Shown: piece by piece, positions 18,384 through 26,241 of the stretch
Layout: each line of letters starts with the position of its first letter
Numbering within the stretch: position 1 is the stretch's first letter
Origin: Amycolatopsis sp. MtRt-6
Lineage (GTDB): Bacteria; Actinomycetota; Actinomycetes; Mycobacteriales; Pseudonocardiaceae
DNA length: 64,000 bases
Direction: 5' to 3'
Assembly (NCBI RefSeq): GCF_017308975.1
Contig: NZ_JADWPD010000005.1
Coordinates: 107,254 to 171,253, forward strand
Position numbers and translations under genes: made by a program
The notes under the pieces: generated by a model
Seen by the model: the letters and a program-made list of their open reading frames with translations, nothing else
What the model was told of the DNA's origin: nothing
The model's database searches: none

Positions 18384-18424
18384 CGCGGGACGGCGTCACC
18401 TCACGAAAGTGACGCCGTCCCGCG
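18384..18424. terminator. Bidirectional terminator, 16-bp perfect stem
   Basis: Arms 18384-18399 and 18409-18424 pair perfectly around a 9-base loop. The hairpin lies between the converging SDR gene and nitrilase-like gene and includes the nitrilase stop codon. Confidence 0.9.
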
Positions 18425-19208
18425 GCCGCTCGTCCACGGTCAGCGAGAACACGTCCGGCCGCGCGTAGTGCCCCGAGACGTCGAGGCTGTGCCGCGCGGC
18501 GACGATCTCCGTCAGGTCGATCTCCGCCTTGATCAGGCCTTCGCCGTCGCGCAGCGGGCCCGCCAGCACGTCGCCGAGCGGGCCGACGATCACGCTGCCG
18601 CCGCGGAACGGGTCGTCGCCCGCCGGCTCGTACGGGCACGCCGAAACCACGAAACACCGGCCTTCGTCGGCGATGTGGCGCATCGACGCCTGCCAGACGT
18701 CGCGGTCGTCCGCCGTCGGCGCGCACCAGATTTCGACGCCCTTCGCGTACATCGCCGCTCGCAGCAGCGGCATGTGGTTCTCCCAGCAGATCGCCGCGCC
18801 GGCGCGGCCCGCCGCCGTCGGGACCACCGGGAGCGTCGAGCCGTCGCCGCGGCCCCACACCAGGCGTTCGCGGGCCGTCGGGACCAGCTTGCGGTGCTTG
18901 GCCACCAGCCCCTGCTCCGGGTCGAGGAAGACGACCGTGCTGTACAGCGTCGAACCGTCGCGCTCGATGACGCCGACGACCAGGGTCGCGCCGGTCCACG
19001 CCGCGAGCCCGGCCAGCTCCGTCACCTCCGGGCCGGGCACGGTCACCGACGCGCCGAAGTACTCCACGAACGGTTCTTCGCGCGGGTAGCCGCCGAGGAC
19101 GGCCTCGGGCAGCACGACCAGGTCGGCGCCGCGGATGTCGTCCTCGAAGGCCAGGACACGCTCGATCGGGACACCGGTCGCGATCTGCAGGGCGGCGACG
19201 ACCGTCAT
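18396..19208 (-). CDS. Carbon-nitrogen hydrolase (nitrilase superfamily)
   Basis: 270 residues. The catalytic triad is complete: E35 in LVVLPEAVLGGY, K107 in KHRKLVPTA and C141 in AAICWENHMPLL. The ICWENHMPL pattern and GYPREEP segment are close to true nitrilases/cyanide-dihydratase-like enzymes more than to amidases, so a nitrile or N-acyl substrate is likely, but at 270 residues it is shorter than typical nitrilases (~330). The ATG at 19208 overlaps the stop of the DUF1295 gene by four bases (ATGA), so the pair is translationally coupled. Confidence 0.88.
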   Translation of the reverse strand: MTVVAALQIATGVPIERVLAFEDDIRGADLVVLPEAVLGGYPREEPFVEYFGASVTVPGPEVTELAGLAAWTGATLVVGVIERDGSTLYSTVVFLDPEQGLVAKHRKLVPTARERLVWGRGDGSTLPVVPTAAGRAGAAICWENHMPLLRAAMYAKGVEIWCAPTADDRDVWQASMRHIADEGRCFVVSACPYEPAGDDPFRGGSVIVGPLGDVLAGPLRDGEGLIKAEIDLTEIVAARHSLDVSGHYARPDVFSLTVDERPRDGVTFVR

Positions 19209-19984
19209 CCGCGCACCGGCCACGGGACCACGGCCGACGTCCGCCGCTGGTAGTCCGCGTACTCGGGGTAGCGGGACTTCGTGATGCTCTCGGTGAACCG
19301 TGTCGAGCCGACGAACAGCAGGGTGAGCAGCACCGCGCCGACGACCGTCCACTCCAGACCGCCGGCGACGACGCCGAACGCGGCGATCGCCCACCACTGC
19401 GCCTGCTCGAAGAAGAAGTTCGGGTGCCGCGAGTAGCGGAACAGCCCGGCCTGCAGGAACCGCGTCGGCGCGCGGCCCGCGTGCTTCTCCCGGTGGAACG
19501 CCCACTGCTGCTGGTCGGCGACCGTCTCGCCGACCAGGAAGGCGGCGAACACCACCGCGACGCCGACGTCCGCGACGCCGAACTCGCCGGGGTGCTCCAG
19601 CGCGGTCAGCGCCGGCAGCGTGATCAGCAGCAGGATCACGTTCTGGTACAGCGAGATGAAGAAGAAGTTGAACACCTGGAACTGCCACGGCGCCATCCGC
19701 GCGCGCAGCACGGCCCACCGGTAGTCTTCACCGCCGGGCGCGTAGCCGCCCTTGCGGGCGAAGTTGAACGTCAGCCGGGCGCCCCACAGCGCGACCAGCG
19801 CGAACATGACGTCGAGCCGCGCGTCGGCGAACCCGGCGGCGCCGGCGAAGATCCCCACGTAGGCCACCGGCACGATCGACCAGATCCGGTCGACCCAGGA
19901 GTACTCCCTGGTCAGCAGGGATACCAGCCAGGTGCCGAGCGTGACCCCGGCGAAGACGTACAGGCACACCCGCAGCGCGTCCAT
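19205..19984 (-). CDS. DUF1295 membrane protein (steroid 5-alpha-reductase/ICMT-like)
   Basis: 259 residues with about seven hydrophobic helices and the family hallmarks: FARKGGYAPGGEDYRW, FNFFFISLYQNV, and the C-terminal GLFRYSRHPNFFFEQAQWW with a following YPEYADYQRRT. This fold (3-oxo-5-alpha-steroid 4-dehydrogenase C-terminal-like) covers NAD(P)H-dependent reductases and isoprenylcysteine methyltransferases; the actual reaction is unknown. It is first in a two-gene unit with the nitrilase-like gene. It is divergent from the threonine synthase-like gene, and the 30-base gap contains an inverted repeat. Confidence 0.88.
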   Translation of the reverse strand: MDALRVCLYVFAGVTLGTWLVSLLTREYSWVDRIWSIVPVAYVGIFAGAAGFADARLDVMFALVALWGARLTFNFARKGGYAPGGEDYRWAVLRARMAPWQFQVFNFFFISLYQNVILLLITLPALTALEHPGEFGVADVGVAVVFAAFLVGETVADQQQWAFHREKHAGRAPTRFLQAGLFRYSRHPNFFFEQAQWWAIAAFGVVAGGLEWTVVGAVLLTLLFVGSTRFTESITKSRYPEYADYQRRTSAVVPWPVRG

Positions 19985-19993
19985 GTGCTCACT

Positions 19994-20004
19994 TTAGGAC
20001 CTAA
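19994..20004. promoter_or_regulatory. Inverted repeat TTAGG-A-CCTAA in a divergent promoter
   Basis: A perfect 5-bp-arm repeat in the 30-base gap between the DUF1295 (-) and threonine synthase-like (+) starts. It could be a shared operator or overlap a -10 element. No regulator is adjacent. Confidence 0.35.
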
Positions 20005-20014
20005 GATCGGCTCT

Positions 20015-21226
20015 GTGCCGTACTCGTTCCTCAGCCACCTGGAATGCTCGCGGACCGGCGAACGCCTGGCCGCCGACACCGTCCAGGGCCTGTCCCCGGC
20101 CGGCGCGCCGCTGCTCGCGCGCTACGACCTCGACGGGGTTCGCGAAGCCGTGACGCCGAAGGAGATCGCCGGGCGGGAACCGACGCTGTGGCGCTACCAC
20201 GAGGTGCTGCCGGTGCGGTCGCCCGAGCACGTCGTCAGCCTCGGCGAAGGCATGACGCCGTTGCTGCGGCTGCCGCGCTACGGCCGCGAGCTGGGCCTGT
20301 CACGCCTGTGGATGAAGGACGAAGGCCTGGTCCCGACCGGCACGTTCAAGGCGCGCGGCGCCGCGGTCGGTGTCTCGCGGGCGGCCGAGCTGGGCGTGCG
20401 CGGGATCGCGATGCCGACGAACGGCAACGCCGGCGCCGCGTGGGCGTTGTACGCGGCGCGCGCGGGGCTGTCGAGCCTGGTCGCGATGCCGGACGACGCG
20501 CCGGCGATCACCCTGCGCGAGTGCGTGGCCGCCGGCGCCGAGCTGTACCGGGTGGCCGGTCTCATCGGGGACGCGGGCAAGCTCGTCGCGGCGGCGGCCG
20601 GGCGGCGTCCCGGGGTGCAGGACGTCTCGACGCTGAAGGAGCCGTACCGCATCGAGGGCAAGAAGACGATGGGGTACGAGATCGCCGAGCAGTTCGGCTG
20701 GCGGCTGCCCGACGTCATCCTCTACCCGACCGGCGGCGGGGTCGGCATCATCGGGATCCACAAGGCGCTGCTGGAGATGCGGGAGCTGGGCTGGGTTTCC
20801 GGTCCGCTGCCCCGGCTCGTCGCCGTCCAGGCCACCGGGTGCGCGCCGATCGTCACGGCGTTCGCGCGCGGCGAGCGGGAGAGCACGCCGTTCCCGGACG
20901 CCCGGACGGTCGCCTTCGGCATCACCGTACCCAAGGCGCTGGGCGACTTCCTCGTGCTCGACGCCGTCTACGCGACCGGCGGCACCGCGGTCGCCGTCAC
21001 CGACGAGGAACTGCTTGCGGCGCAACGGGAACTGACCTCTTACGAGGGCACCTTCGTCTGCCCCGAAGGCGGAGCGTGCTTCGCCGCGCTACGGCACCTT
21101 CGCGAGTCCGGATGGCTCGAGGGCGGCGAAGACGTCGTCGTGCTCAACACCGGCGCCGGGATCAAGTACCCGGAGACGGTGCCCCTCGACGTCCCGCTCC
21201 TGGCGACGACCGACGAGATTCCTTAA
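20015..21226 (+). CDS. Threonine synthase-family PLP enzyme
   Basis: 403 residues from a GTG at 20015. The N-terminus has the SHLECSRTGE segment of ThrC proteins. The PLP lysine is K112 in PTGTFKARG, the phosphate-binding loop is TGGGVG, and MPTNGNAGAAWALYAA gives the cofactor-contact asparagine. Threonine synthase converts O-phosphohomoserine to threonine. The PTGTFKARG loop deviates slightly from the usual PTGSFKDRG, so a related phospho-amino-acid lyase function is possible. Its 3' end overlaps the converging ArsC-like gene by four bases. A second, canonical thrC would be expected elsewhere in the genome. Confidence 0.85.
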   Translation: MPYSFLSHLECSRTGERLAADTVQGLSPAGAPLLARYDLDGVREAVTPKEIAGREPTLWRYHEVLPVRSPEHVVSLGEGMTPLLRLPRYGRELGLSRLWMKDEGLVPTGTFKARGAAVGVSRAAELGVRGIAMPTNGNAGAAWALYAARAGLSSLVAMPDDAPAITLRECVAAGAELYRVAGLIGDAGKLVAAAAGRRPGVQDVSTLKEPYRIEGKKTMGYEIAEQFGWRLPDVILYPTGGGVGIIGIHKALLEMRELGWVSGPLPRLVAVQATGCAPIVTAFARGERESTPFPDARTVAFGITVPKALGDFLVLDAVYATGGTAVAVTDEELLAAQRELTSYEGTFVCPEGGACFAALRHLRESGWLEGGEDVVVLNTGAGIKYPETVPLDVPLLATTDEIP

Positions 21227-21576
21227 AGGACCGAACGCACGGTTTCGGGGTCGCGGGCGACGACCGTGGTGCCGTCGTCGGCGGTGATGATCGGGCGCTG
21301 GATGAGCTTGGGGTGCGCGGCCAGCGCGTCGAGCCACTTCGGCCGGTCTTCGGGCGTCCGGCCCCAGGTCTTGAGGCCGAGTTCCTTCGCGACGGGCTCG
21401 GCGGTGCGCGTGATGTCCCACGGTTCGAGGCCGAGGCGCTCCAGGACGGCTTCGAGTTCCGCCACGGTCGGCGGGTCCTCGAGGTAGCGGCGCACGGTGT
21501 ACTCCGCGCCGGCCTCGTCGAGCATCGACACCGCGGACCGGCACTTCGAGCACGCCGGGTTGATCCAGATCTCCAC
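21223..21576 (-). CDS. ArsC-family reductase-like protein
   Basis: 117 residues with a thioredoxin-like fold. WINPACSKCRSA provides C9 and C12, the glutaredoxin-dependent ArsC layout; TRTAEP and RPII follow in the usual positions. ArsC proteins reduce arsenate, whereas the YffB/Spx branch has other roles. No arsenic-resistance genes are nearby, so arsenate is not assured. The gene is divergent from a TetR gene and convergent with the threonine synthase-like gene (4-base overlap). Confidence 0.85.
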   Translation of the reverse strand: MEIWINPACSKCRSAVSMLDEAGAEYTVRRYLEDPPTVAELEAVLERLGLEPWDITRTAEPVAKELGLKTWGRTPEDRPKWLDALAAHPKLIQRPIITADDGTTVVARDPETVRSVL

Positions 21577-21602
21577 GGCGGCAGCCTACCGCCCTGGTTT
21601 TG

Positions 21603-21614
21603 GAGCACGTGTTC
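21603..21614. promoter_or_regulatory. Near-palindrome GAGCACGTGTTC before the TetR gene
   Basis: A 12-base near-perfect palindrome centred on CACGTG, 15 bases upstream of the TetR start and in the divergent interval with the ArsC-like gene. It is a plausible autoregulatory TetR operator. Confidence 0.4.
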
Positions 21615-21629
21615 TGTTACGGTCGCGGC

Positions 21630-22223
21630 ATGCCCCGCCCCCGCGTTCACGACCTCGACGCGCTGCTCGACGTCGCCGAGCGGCTCGTCGCCTCCTCGAC
21701 GGACGTGACGGTGCGTGGCCTGGCGGCGGCCGCGGGTGTCCCGAACGGGACCATCTACCACGCGTTCGGGTCGCTCAGTGCCCTGCTGGCTCAGGTCTGG
21801 CTACGCGCGGCGACGGCGTTCCTCGACCTGCAGACCTCCCGCGTGGAGCAGGCTTCGTCGCCGGTCGAGGCCGTCGTCGCGGCGGCGGACACGCCCGCGG
21901 AGTTCGCGTTGCTGCGTCCCGACGGGGCGCGGATGCTGCTGAAGGTGCGGAGCGACCGGCTGTTCGGGCCGGAGCTGCCCGACGAGCTGGCGGAAGCACT
22001 GCACGCGGTGGACAAACGCCTGGTCACCCTGCTGGTCCGGCTCGCCCGGCAGGTGTGGGGCCGCGGCGACGGACTGGCCGTCGAGGTGATCACGACGTGC
22101 GTCGTCGACCTGCCGACGGCGTTCTTCCGGCGTGACATCACCGATCCGCTGGTGCGGGAAAGGCTGGCCGCCGCGGTGCGGGCGGTGCTGACCGTGCCCC
22201 CTCGAGAAAAGGACCGACCGTGA
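21630..22223 (+). CDS. TetR-family transcriptional regulator
   Basis: 197 residues. The N-terminal HTH reads VTVRGLAAAAGVPNGTIYHAFGSLSALLAQVW, split here as GLAAAAGVPNGTIYHAFGS for the helix pair. The all-helical ligand domain follows, with FALLRPDGARMLLKVRSDRLFG. The ATG at 21630 follows TTACGGTCGCGGC. It overlaps the enoyl-CoA hydratase-like start by four bases (GTGA), so it probably controls that gene; acyl-CoA-responsive TetR repressors often sit beside such enzymes (inference). Confidence 0.9.
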   Translation: MPRPRVHDLDALLDVAERLVASSTDVTVRGLAAAAGVPNGTIYHAFGSLSALLAQVWLRAATAFLDLQTSRVEQASSPVEAVVAAADTPAEFALLRPDGARMLLKVRSDRLFGPELPDELAEALHAVDKRLVTLLVRLARQVWGRGDGLAVEVITTCVVDLPTAFFRRDITDPLVRERLAAAVRAVLTVPPREKDRP

Positions 22224-22840
22224 CCGTTTCCGTGCTCGACCTGGGCGACGGCGAAAACCGCTTCTCGCCGGACTGGCTGCAGCGCGTCCATTCCTTTTTG
22301 GACGGTGTCGACGGCGCGCTGCTGACGACCGGAGGCGGCAAGTTCTATTCGAACGGCCTGGACCTCGAATGGCTGACGGCGCACAGTGACCAGGCCGGCC
22401 GGTACGTGGCGGACGTCCAGGAGCTGTTCGCCCGGGTGCTGACGCTGCCGGTCCCGACGATCGCGGCAATCAACGGCCACGCGTTCGGCGCGGGCGCGAT
22501 GCTCGCGATGGCGCACGATTTCCGCGTGATGCGCGCGGACCGGGGTTATTTCTGCTTCCCGGAAGCGGACATCAACATCCCGTTCACGCCGGGCATGGCG
22601 GCGTTGATCCAGGGGAAGCTGACGCCGTCGGCGGCGATGGCGTCGATGACGACGGCCCGGCGGTTCGGCGGCTCGGAGGCGGCGGAGATCGGGCTGGTGG
22701 ACGAGGTCGCGGCCGAGGGCGAAGTGGTGAAGGTGGCTCGCACCCGGGTGGAGGGGCTGGCGGGGAAGGACCGCGGAACGCTGGGCGCGATCAAGGCGAC
22801 GATGTTCGCACCGGCCGTGGCCGCGCTGCGGGCGGCGTAG
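22220..22840 (+). CDS. Enoyl-CoA hydratase/isomerase (crotonase) family protein
   Basis: 206 residues, shorter than hydratases (~260) and closer to the delta3,delta2-enoyl-CoA isomerase group. The CoA-binding loop is GGGKFYSNGLDLEWL, the oxyanion-hole helix is INGHAFGAGAMLAMAHDF, and ADINIPFTPGM lies where the catalytic glutamate is usually found. The start is the GTG in the GTGA overlap with the TetR stop. Its stop codon borders a long inverted repeat shared with the 3' end of the opposing sigma-factor gene. Confidence 0.88.
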   Translation: MTVSVLDLGDGENRFSPDWLQRVHSFLDGVDGALLTTGGGKFYSNGLDLEWLTAHSDQAGRYVADVQELFARVLTLPVPTIAAINGHAFGAGAMLAMAHDFRVMRADRGYFCFPEADINIPFTPGMAALIQGKLTPSAAMASMTTARRFGGSEAAEIGLVDEVAAEGEVVKVARTRVEGLAGKDRGTLGAIKATMFAPAVAALRAA

Positions 22841-22991
22841 GCCTCCGGCCCCCGGTGTCCAGCTTACCGGGGGCCACCGACAATTCCGGGTGGTCGCCGG
22901 CCGGGCGGGTGACCCGGCTCCGCAGGCTCAAGCGCTCGCCGCCGGAACTGTCGGTGGCTCCCGGTAAAATGGCTACCGGGGGCCGGAGGCC
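22840..22991. repeat. Long imperfect inverted repeat (50-bp arms, 52-base loop)
   Basis: Arms 22840-22889 and 22942-22991 pair with about five mismatches and two G-T wobbles. The outer 17 bp (GGCCTCCGGCCCCCGGT and its complement) and the inner run with ACCGACA-TTCCGG are nearly identical. The repeat begins at the crotonase stop and runs into the last coding bases of the sigma-factor gene, whose stop (22973-22975) lies inside the right arm. It could be an oversize terminator or a small inverted-repeat element. The short hairpin at 17595-17611 shares only general CCGGGG words with it. Confidence 0.8.
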
Positions 22992-24238
22992 AGCCGCCCC
23001 CGCAGATGCAGCCTCTCCGGCTCGGTTCCGGCGAGGGACAACGCCTCCCGGTACGCCTCGGCCGCTTCCTCGAACCGGCCCAGCCGGCTCAGCAAATCCC
23101 CCCGAGCCGCCGGAAACGGGCTGTACTCCCGCAACCGCGGCTCCCCCGCCAGTCCCTCCAGCAACGCCAATCCCGCTTCCGGCCCGTCGCGCATCGCCAC
23201 CGCCACCGCGCGGTTCAGCTCCACCACCGGCGATGGCGCCAGCCCGCGCAGCACGTCGTACAACGCCACGATCTGCGGCCAGTCCGTGCCCGCCACGTCC
23301 GGGGCCTCGTCGTGCAGGGCCGCGATCGCCGCCTGGACTCCGTACCTTCCCGGGGGCCCGCCGGTCAGCGCCGTCACCACCAGTGCCGCGCCCTCCTCGA
23401 TCATCGGGCGGTCCCAGCGGGTGCGGTCCTGGTCGTCGAGGAGCACCAGGTCGCCGTCCGGGCCCGTGCGGGTGTCCCGGCGGGCGTGGATCAGCAGCAT
23501 CAGCGCCAGCAGGCCCGCCACCTCGCGCTCCCCCGGCAGCAGGCGGCGCAGGATGCGGGCCAGGCGGATCGCCTCCTCCGCCAGGGCCGGCCGCTGCAGG
23601 TCCGGCCCCGAACTCGCCGCGTAGCCCTCGGTGAAGATCGAATACACCACCTGCAGCACGCCCGGCAGCCGCCCGGGCAGCTCGGCCGCGTCCGGGACCC
23701 GGAACGGGATCCGCAGCGCGCGGATCCGGTTCTTCGCGCGCACGATCCGCTTGCCCATCGTCGCGCTCGGCACCAGGAACGCCCGCGCCACCTCCGGGGT
23801 CGTCAGCCCGGCCAGGCAGCGCAACGTCAGCGCCGCGCGGTCCTCGGCCGGCAGCGCCGGGTGGGCGCACGTGAAGAACAGCTGGAGCCGTTCGTCCGGG
23901 AGGTCGCCGTCGCCGGACGACGGCGGGGCGGGCGCCGCGCGGTCGGCCTCGACCTGCAGGACCGCGAGCCGGGCCGCGTAGGCCTGGTCGCGGCGCAGGC
24001 GGTCGACCGCCTTGCGCCGGGCCGTGGTCATCAGCCAGGCGCCCGGTTTCGGCGGCACGCCCTCGGCCGGCCAGTGCACCAGCGCGGCCTCGATCGCCTC
24101 CGACGTCACCTCCTCGGCCAGGTCGAGGTCGCCGAACCGGCGGACGAGCGCGGCGAGCAGCAGCCCGCGCTCCTCCCGGAACACCGCCTCGAGCGTCAGC
24201 CCGGAAGCCCCGGCCGGCGCGCCCGCCCGCCCCGCCAC
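22973..24238 (-). CDS. ECF sigma factor with C-terminal extension (ECF42/SigJ-like)
   Basis: 421 residues from a GTG at 24238, five bases after the YCII stop. Region sigma2 is LTLEAVFREERGLLLAALVRRFGD..AEEVTSEAIEAAL, followed by WLMTTARRKAVDRLRR. Sigma4 contains LTLRCLAGLTTPEVARAFLVPSATMGKRIVRAK. The ~200-residue extension (DUF6596/TPR-like: IFTEGYAASSG, YDVLRGLAPSPVVELNRAVAVA, ALLEGLAGE) is diagnostic of the ECF42 group, which is encoded with DGPF/YCII proteins and has no anti-sigma factor. The upstream gene here is exactly such a partner. Confidence 0.93.
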   Translation of the reverse strand: MAGRAGAPAGASGLTLEAVFREERGLLLAALVRRFGDLDLAEEVTSEAIEAALVHWPAEGVPPKPGAWLMTTARRKAVDRLRRDQAYAARLAVLQVEADRAAPAPPSSGDGDLPDERLQLFFTCAHPALPAEDRAALTLRCLAGLTTPEVARAFLVPSATMGKRIVRAKNRIRALRIPFRVPDAAELPGRLPGVLQVVYSIFTEGYAASSGPDLQRPALAEEAIRLARILRRLLPGEREVAGLLALMLLIHARRDTRTGPDGDLVLLDDQDRTRWDRPMIEEGAALVVTALTGGPPGRYGVQAAIAALHDEAPDVAGTDWPQIVALYDVLRGLAPSPVVELNRAVAVAMRDGPEAGLALLEGLAGEPRLREYSPFPAARGDLLSRLGRFEEAAEAYREALSLAGTEPERLHLRGRLASGPR

Positions 24239-24243
24239 CGCCG

Positions 24244-24594
24244 TCAGCCCTCGTAGCCGGCGAGCGGCCGCACCACGATCGACCCGCCGTCGCGCGAGCC
24301 CGGGCAGCGCGCCGCCCAGTCGAGCGCGACGTCGAGGTCCGGCACGTCGACGACGAAGTAGCCGCCGAGCACCTCGCGGGATTCGGCGAACGGGCCGTCG
24401 GTGACGATCCGCTCGCCGTGCTCGTCCACCCGGACCGTGGCGGCCGTGGTGAAGTCGGCGAGCGAGTCGCCGCCGACGTAGACCCCGGCCTCCTTGAGGG
24501 ACTTGTCGAACAGCATCCAGTCCTCGGGCGTGCTGCAGCCGGTGGGCGCGCCGTCGGCGTCGAGCGAGGCGTTGATCAGCATCAGGTACTTCAC
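24244..24594 (-). CDS. YCII/DGPF-domain protein, partner of ECF42 sigma factor
   Basis: 116 residues starting MKYLMLINASLDADG. It carries the VTDGPFAESREVLGGYFVVD core that names the DGPF family, a dimeric ferredoxin-like fold. Homologues are encoded with ECF42 sigma factors and are thought to influence or be controlled by them; the mechanism is unsettled. It is five bases upstream of the sigma gene. A second DGPF protein lies at 25699-26070. Confidence 0.92.
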   Translation of the reverse strand: MKYLMLINASLDADGAPTGCSTPEDWMLFDKSLKEAGVYVGGDSLADFTTAATVRVDEHGERIVTDGPFAESREVLGGYFVVDVPDLDVALDWAARCPGSRDGGSIVVRPLAGYEG

Positions 24595-24678
24595 GGGATC
24601 CTCCAGTGGCTCGGTTGCCGTACGCCACCACTACGAACGGCGGCCGGTCCGTTGGACACACCTTCGCAGAAAAATTTC

Positions 24679-25557
24679 TCAGCCTCGGAAACCGCGGTCC
24701 TTCAGCCGCTTGATCCGGTCGACGTGGGCGGGATGCCCGGCCAGCAGCCGGGCCCACATCCGCCGCTCGTCGCCGCCGCTCGCCCGGATCCACTCCCGGA
24801 ACAGCGAGATCAGCTCCGGGCCGTAGCCCAGCCGCGCCGCCACCAGGTCGGCCCGGTACTCGCCGAGCCGCTTCGACCAGGCCAGCACCGGACCGAGCAG
24901 GGGCGCCAGCAGCAGCCACGGGTCGAGGAAGGCGAGCGCGGTCAGGATGCCCAGCGACAGCAGCACGGTGACGAGCACGGCGACCGACCGCCCGAAGGCG
25001 GCGAACGCGCGCCCGACGTACGGGACGGCCAGCGCGACCAGCCGGAGCAGGCGCGTCAGGAGCCGGGCCGGCAGCTCCAGCCACCAGACGTACAGCGAAA
25101 TCCGCGTGTGCCCGGCGAGGTGGTGGCCGAGCTCGTGCGCCAGGATCGCCTCCAGGCTCGGCGGCGGCAGCTCCAGCGCGGTCCGCGTGACGGCGACGGT
25201 CCGGCCGCCCGCGGCGAAGGCGTTGAGCTCGCGGGAGCGGTCGACCCACAGGCGGTAGCGGTCGCCGTCGACCCCGGCGGCGGCGCAGACGGCCTGCCAG
25301 CTCGGGGTCAGCCGCGCGAGCTCCCGCGTGGTCGGCTGCCGCATGCCGAAGGTCAGCGGCAGCAGGAAGTGTTCGACGGCGGGCACGAAGGTGATCCCGC
25401 CGAGCAGCGCCCAGCCGGCGGGGAGGGCCCAGAAGTACGGGGGCCAGACGAGCTTCCCGGCGACGGCGAGCACGAGCAGGCTGCCGGCGACGACGGGCAC
25501 CGCGAGCACGACGGCGAGCGCGGCGGACAGGTCGGGCCGGGCCCGGTCTCCGCTCAA
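24679..25557 (-). CDS. M48-family membrane zinc metallopeptidase
   Basis: 292 residues when started at TTG 25557, chosen because AGGAGGGG lies six bases upstream; the frame is open further back to 25689. Two N-terminal helices (ALAVVLAVPVVAGSLLVLAV and WALPAGWALLGGITF) precede the zinc site HELGHH (H141, E142, H145), and a second membrane pair follows (AVLVTVLLSLGILTALAF). The third ligand is probably the glutamate in RLGEYRADLVAA. HtpX/M48 proteases degrade damaged membrane proteins; this one lies between two DGPF genes, suggesting membership of the ECF42 regulon (inference). Confidence 0.88.
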   Translation of the reverse strand: MSGDRARPDLSAALAVVLAVPVVAGSLLVLAVAGKLVWPPYFWALPAGWALLGGITFVPAVEHFLLPLTFGMRQPTTRELARLTPSWQAVCAAAGVDGDRYRLWVDRSRELNAFAAGGRTVAVTRTALELPPPSLEAILAHELGHHLAGHTRISLYVWWLELPARLLTRLLRLVALAVPYVGRAFAAFGRSVAVLVTVLLSLGILTALAFLDPWLLLAPLLGPVLAWSKRLGEYRADLVAARLGYGPELISLFREWIRASGGDERRMWARLLAGHPAHVDRIKRLKDRGFRG

Positions 25558-25648
25558 GTCCGCTCCCCTCCTGACGGCCGGCACCCACCCTGGCCCGAAC
25601 CGGGCCCGGCGCACAACGCCCATCCGCGGGACAGCGAAGACCGCGTTG

Positions 25649-25692
25649 CCGGTGGCGCCGGTGACCGGGTACGTCCGGCCCGGCGCCACCGG
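25649..25692 (-). terminator. Hairpin after the second DGPF gene
   Basis: Arms 25649-25660 and 25681-25692 (12 bp, perfect) around a 20-base loop, starting 7 bases after the DGPF stop on the minus strand. It would separate that gene from the M48 gene. Confidence 0.6.
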
Positions 25693-25698
25693 GCGACG

Positions 25699-26070
25699 TC
25701 AGTCCTGCGTCGGCAGCTCGTCGAACTCGACGACCTGGCGGATCTCCACCTCGATCTCCTGGTCGAACAGCTCGACGTACCGCTTGGCGAACTCGACGGC
25801 CTCGGCCCGGTCCGCCGCGTTGATCAGCGCGAACCCGCCGATGACCTCCTTGGCCTCGGCGAACGGGCCGTCGGTCACGCGGATCGCGGCACCGCGCGGC
25901 TTGCGGACCAGCGAGCCCTTCTCCGTCGGGTGGACGCCCTCGGCGGTGATCAGGATGTCCTTCTCCGCCGACTCCTGGATGAACGCGCCCATCTTCTCGA
26001 TGAACTCCTGGCTGGGGTTCCACGACTGCGGGTCGCGCTCGTCGACCCGGTGCATCATGAGAAACCGCAT
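25699..26070 (-). CDS. Second YCII/DGPF-domain protein
   Basis: 123 residues starting MRFLMMHRVDERDPQSW, with the family core VTDGPFAEAKEVIGGFALIN and a helix RAEAVEFAKRYVEL. It is about as long as the first DGPF protein but clearly diverged from it. The ATG at 26070 is the homology start. It is separated from the sigma factor by the M48 gene and probably has its own promoter in the 26071-26241 interval, shared with the divergent beta-propeller gene. That interval contains no gene. Confidence 0.92.
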   Translation of the reverse strand: MRFLMMHRVDERDPQSWNPSQEFIEKMGAFIQESAEKDILITAEGVHPTEKGSLVRKPRGAAIRVTDGPFAEAKEVIGGFALINAADRAEAVEFAKRYVELFDQEIEVEIRQVVEFDELPTQD

Positions 26071-26241
26071 GTGTGCTCCCTGGTGTTCGTCGGCCGGGGT
26101 CCGGTGCGTTCCCGGACGCGGTGACCGGCCTTCACCCCCGCGTCGAACGGCCTCGGCGGGCGTTCGACATTTCCCCGGGGAGATTTTTCCGGCAGAGTAC
26201 CTGTGACCTGAGTCACCCGGCGAACCGGAGGAAGATCCCGG

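Noticed and set aside
21223..21576. Arsenic-resistance locus
   Set aside because: Only one ArsC-like gene is present; no ArsR, ArsB/Acr3 or ArsA is nearby.
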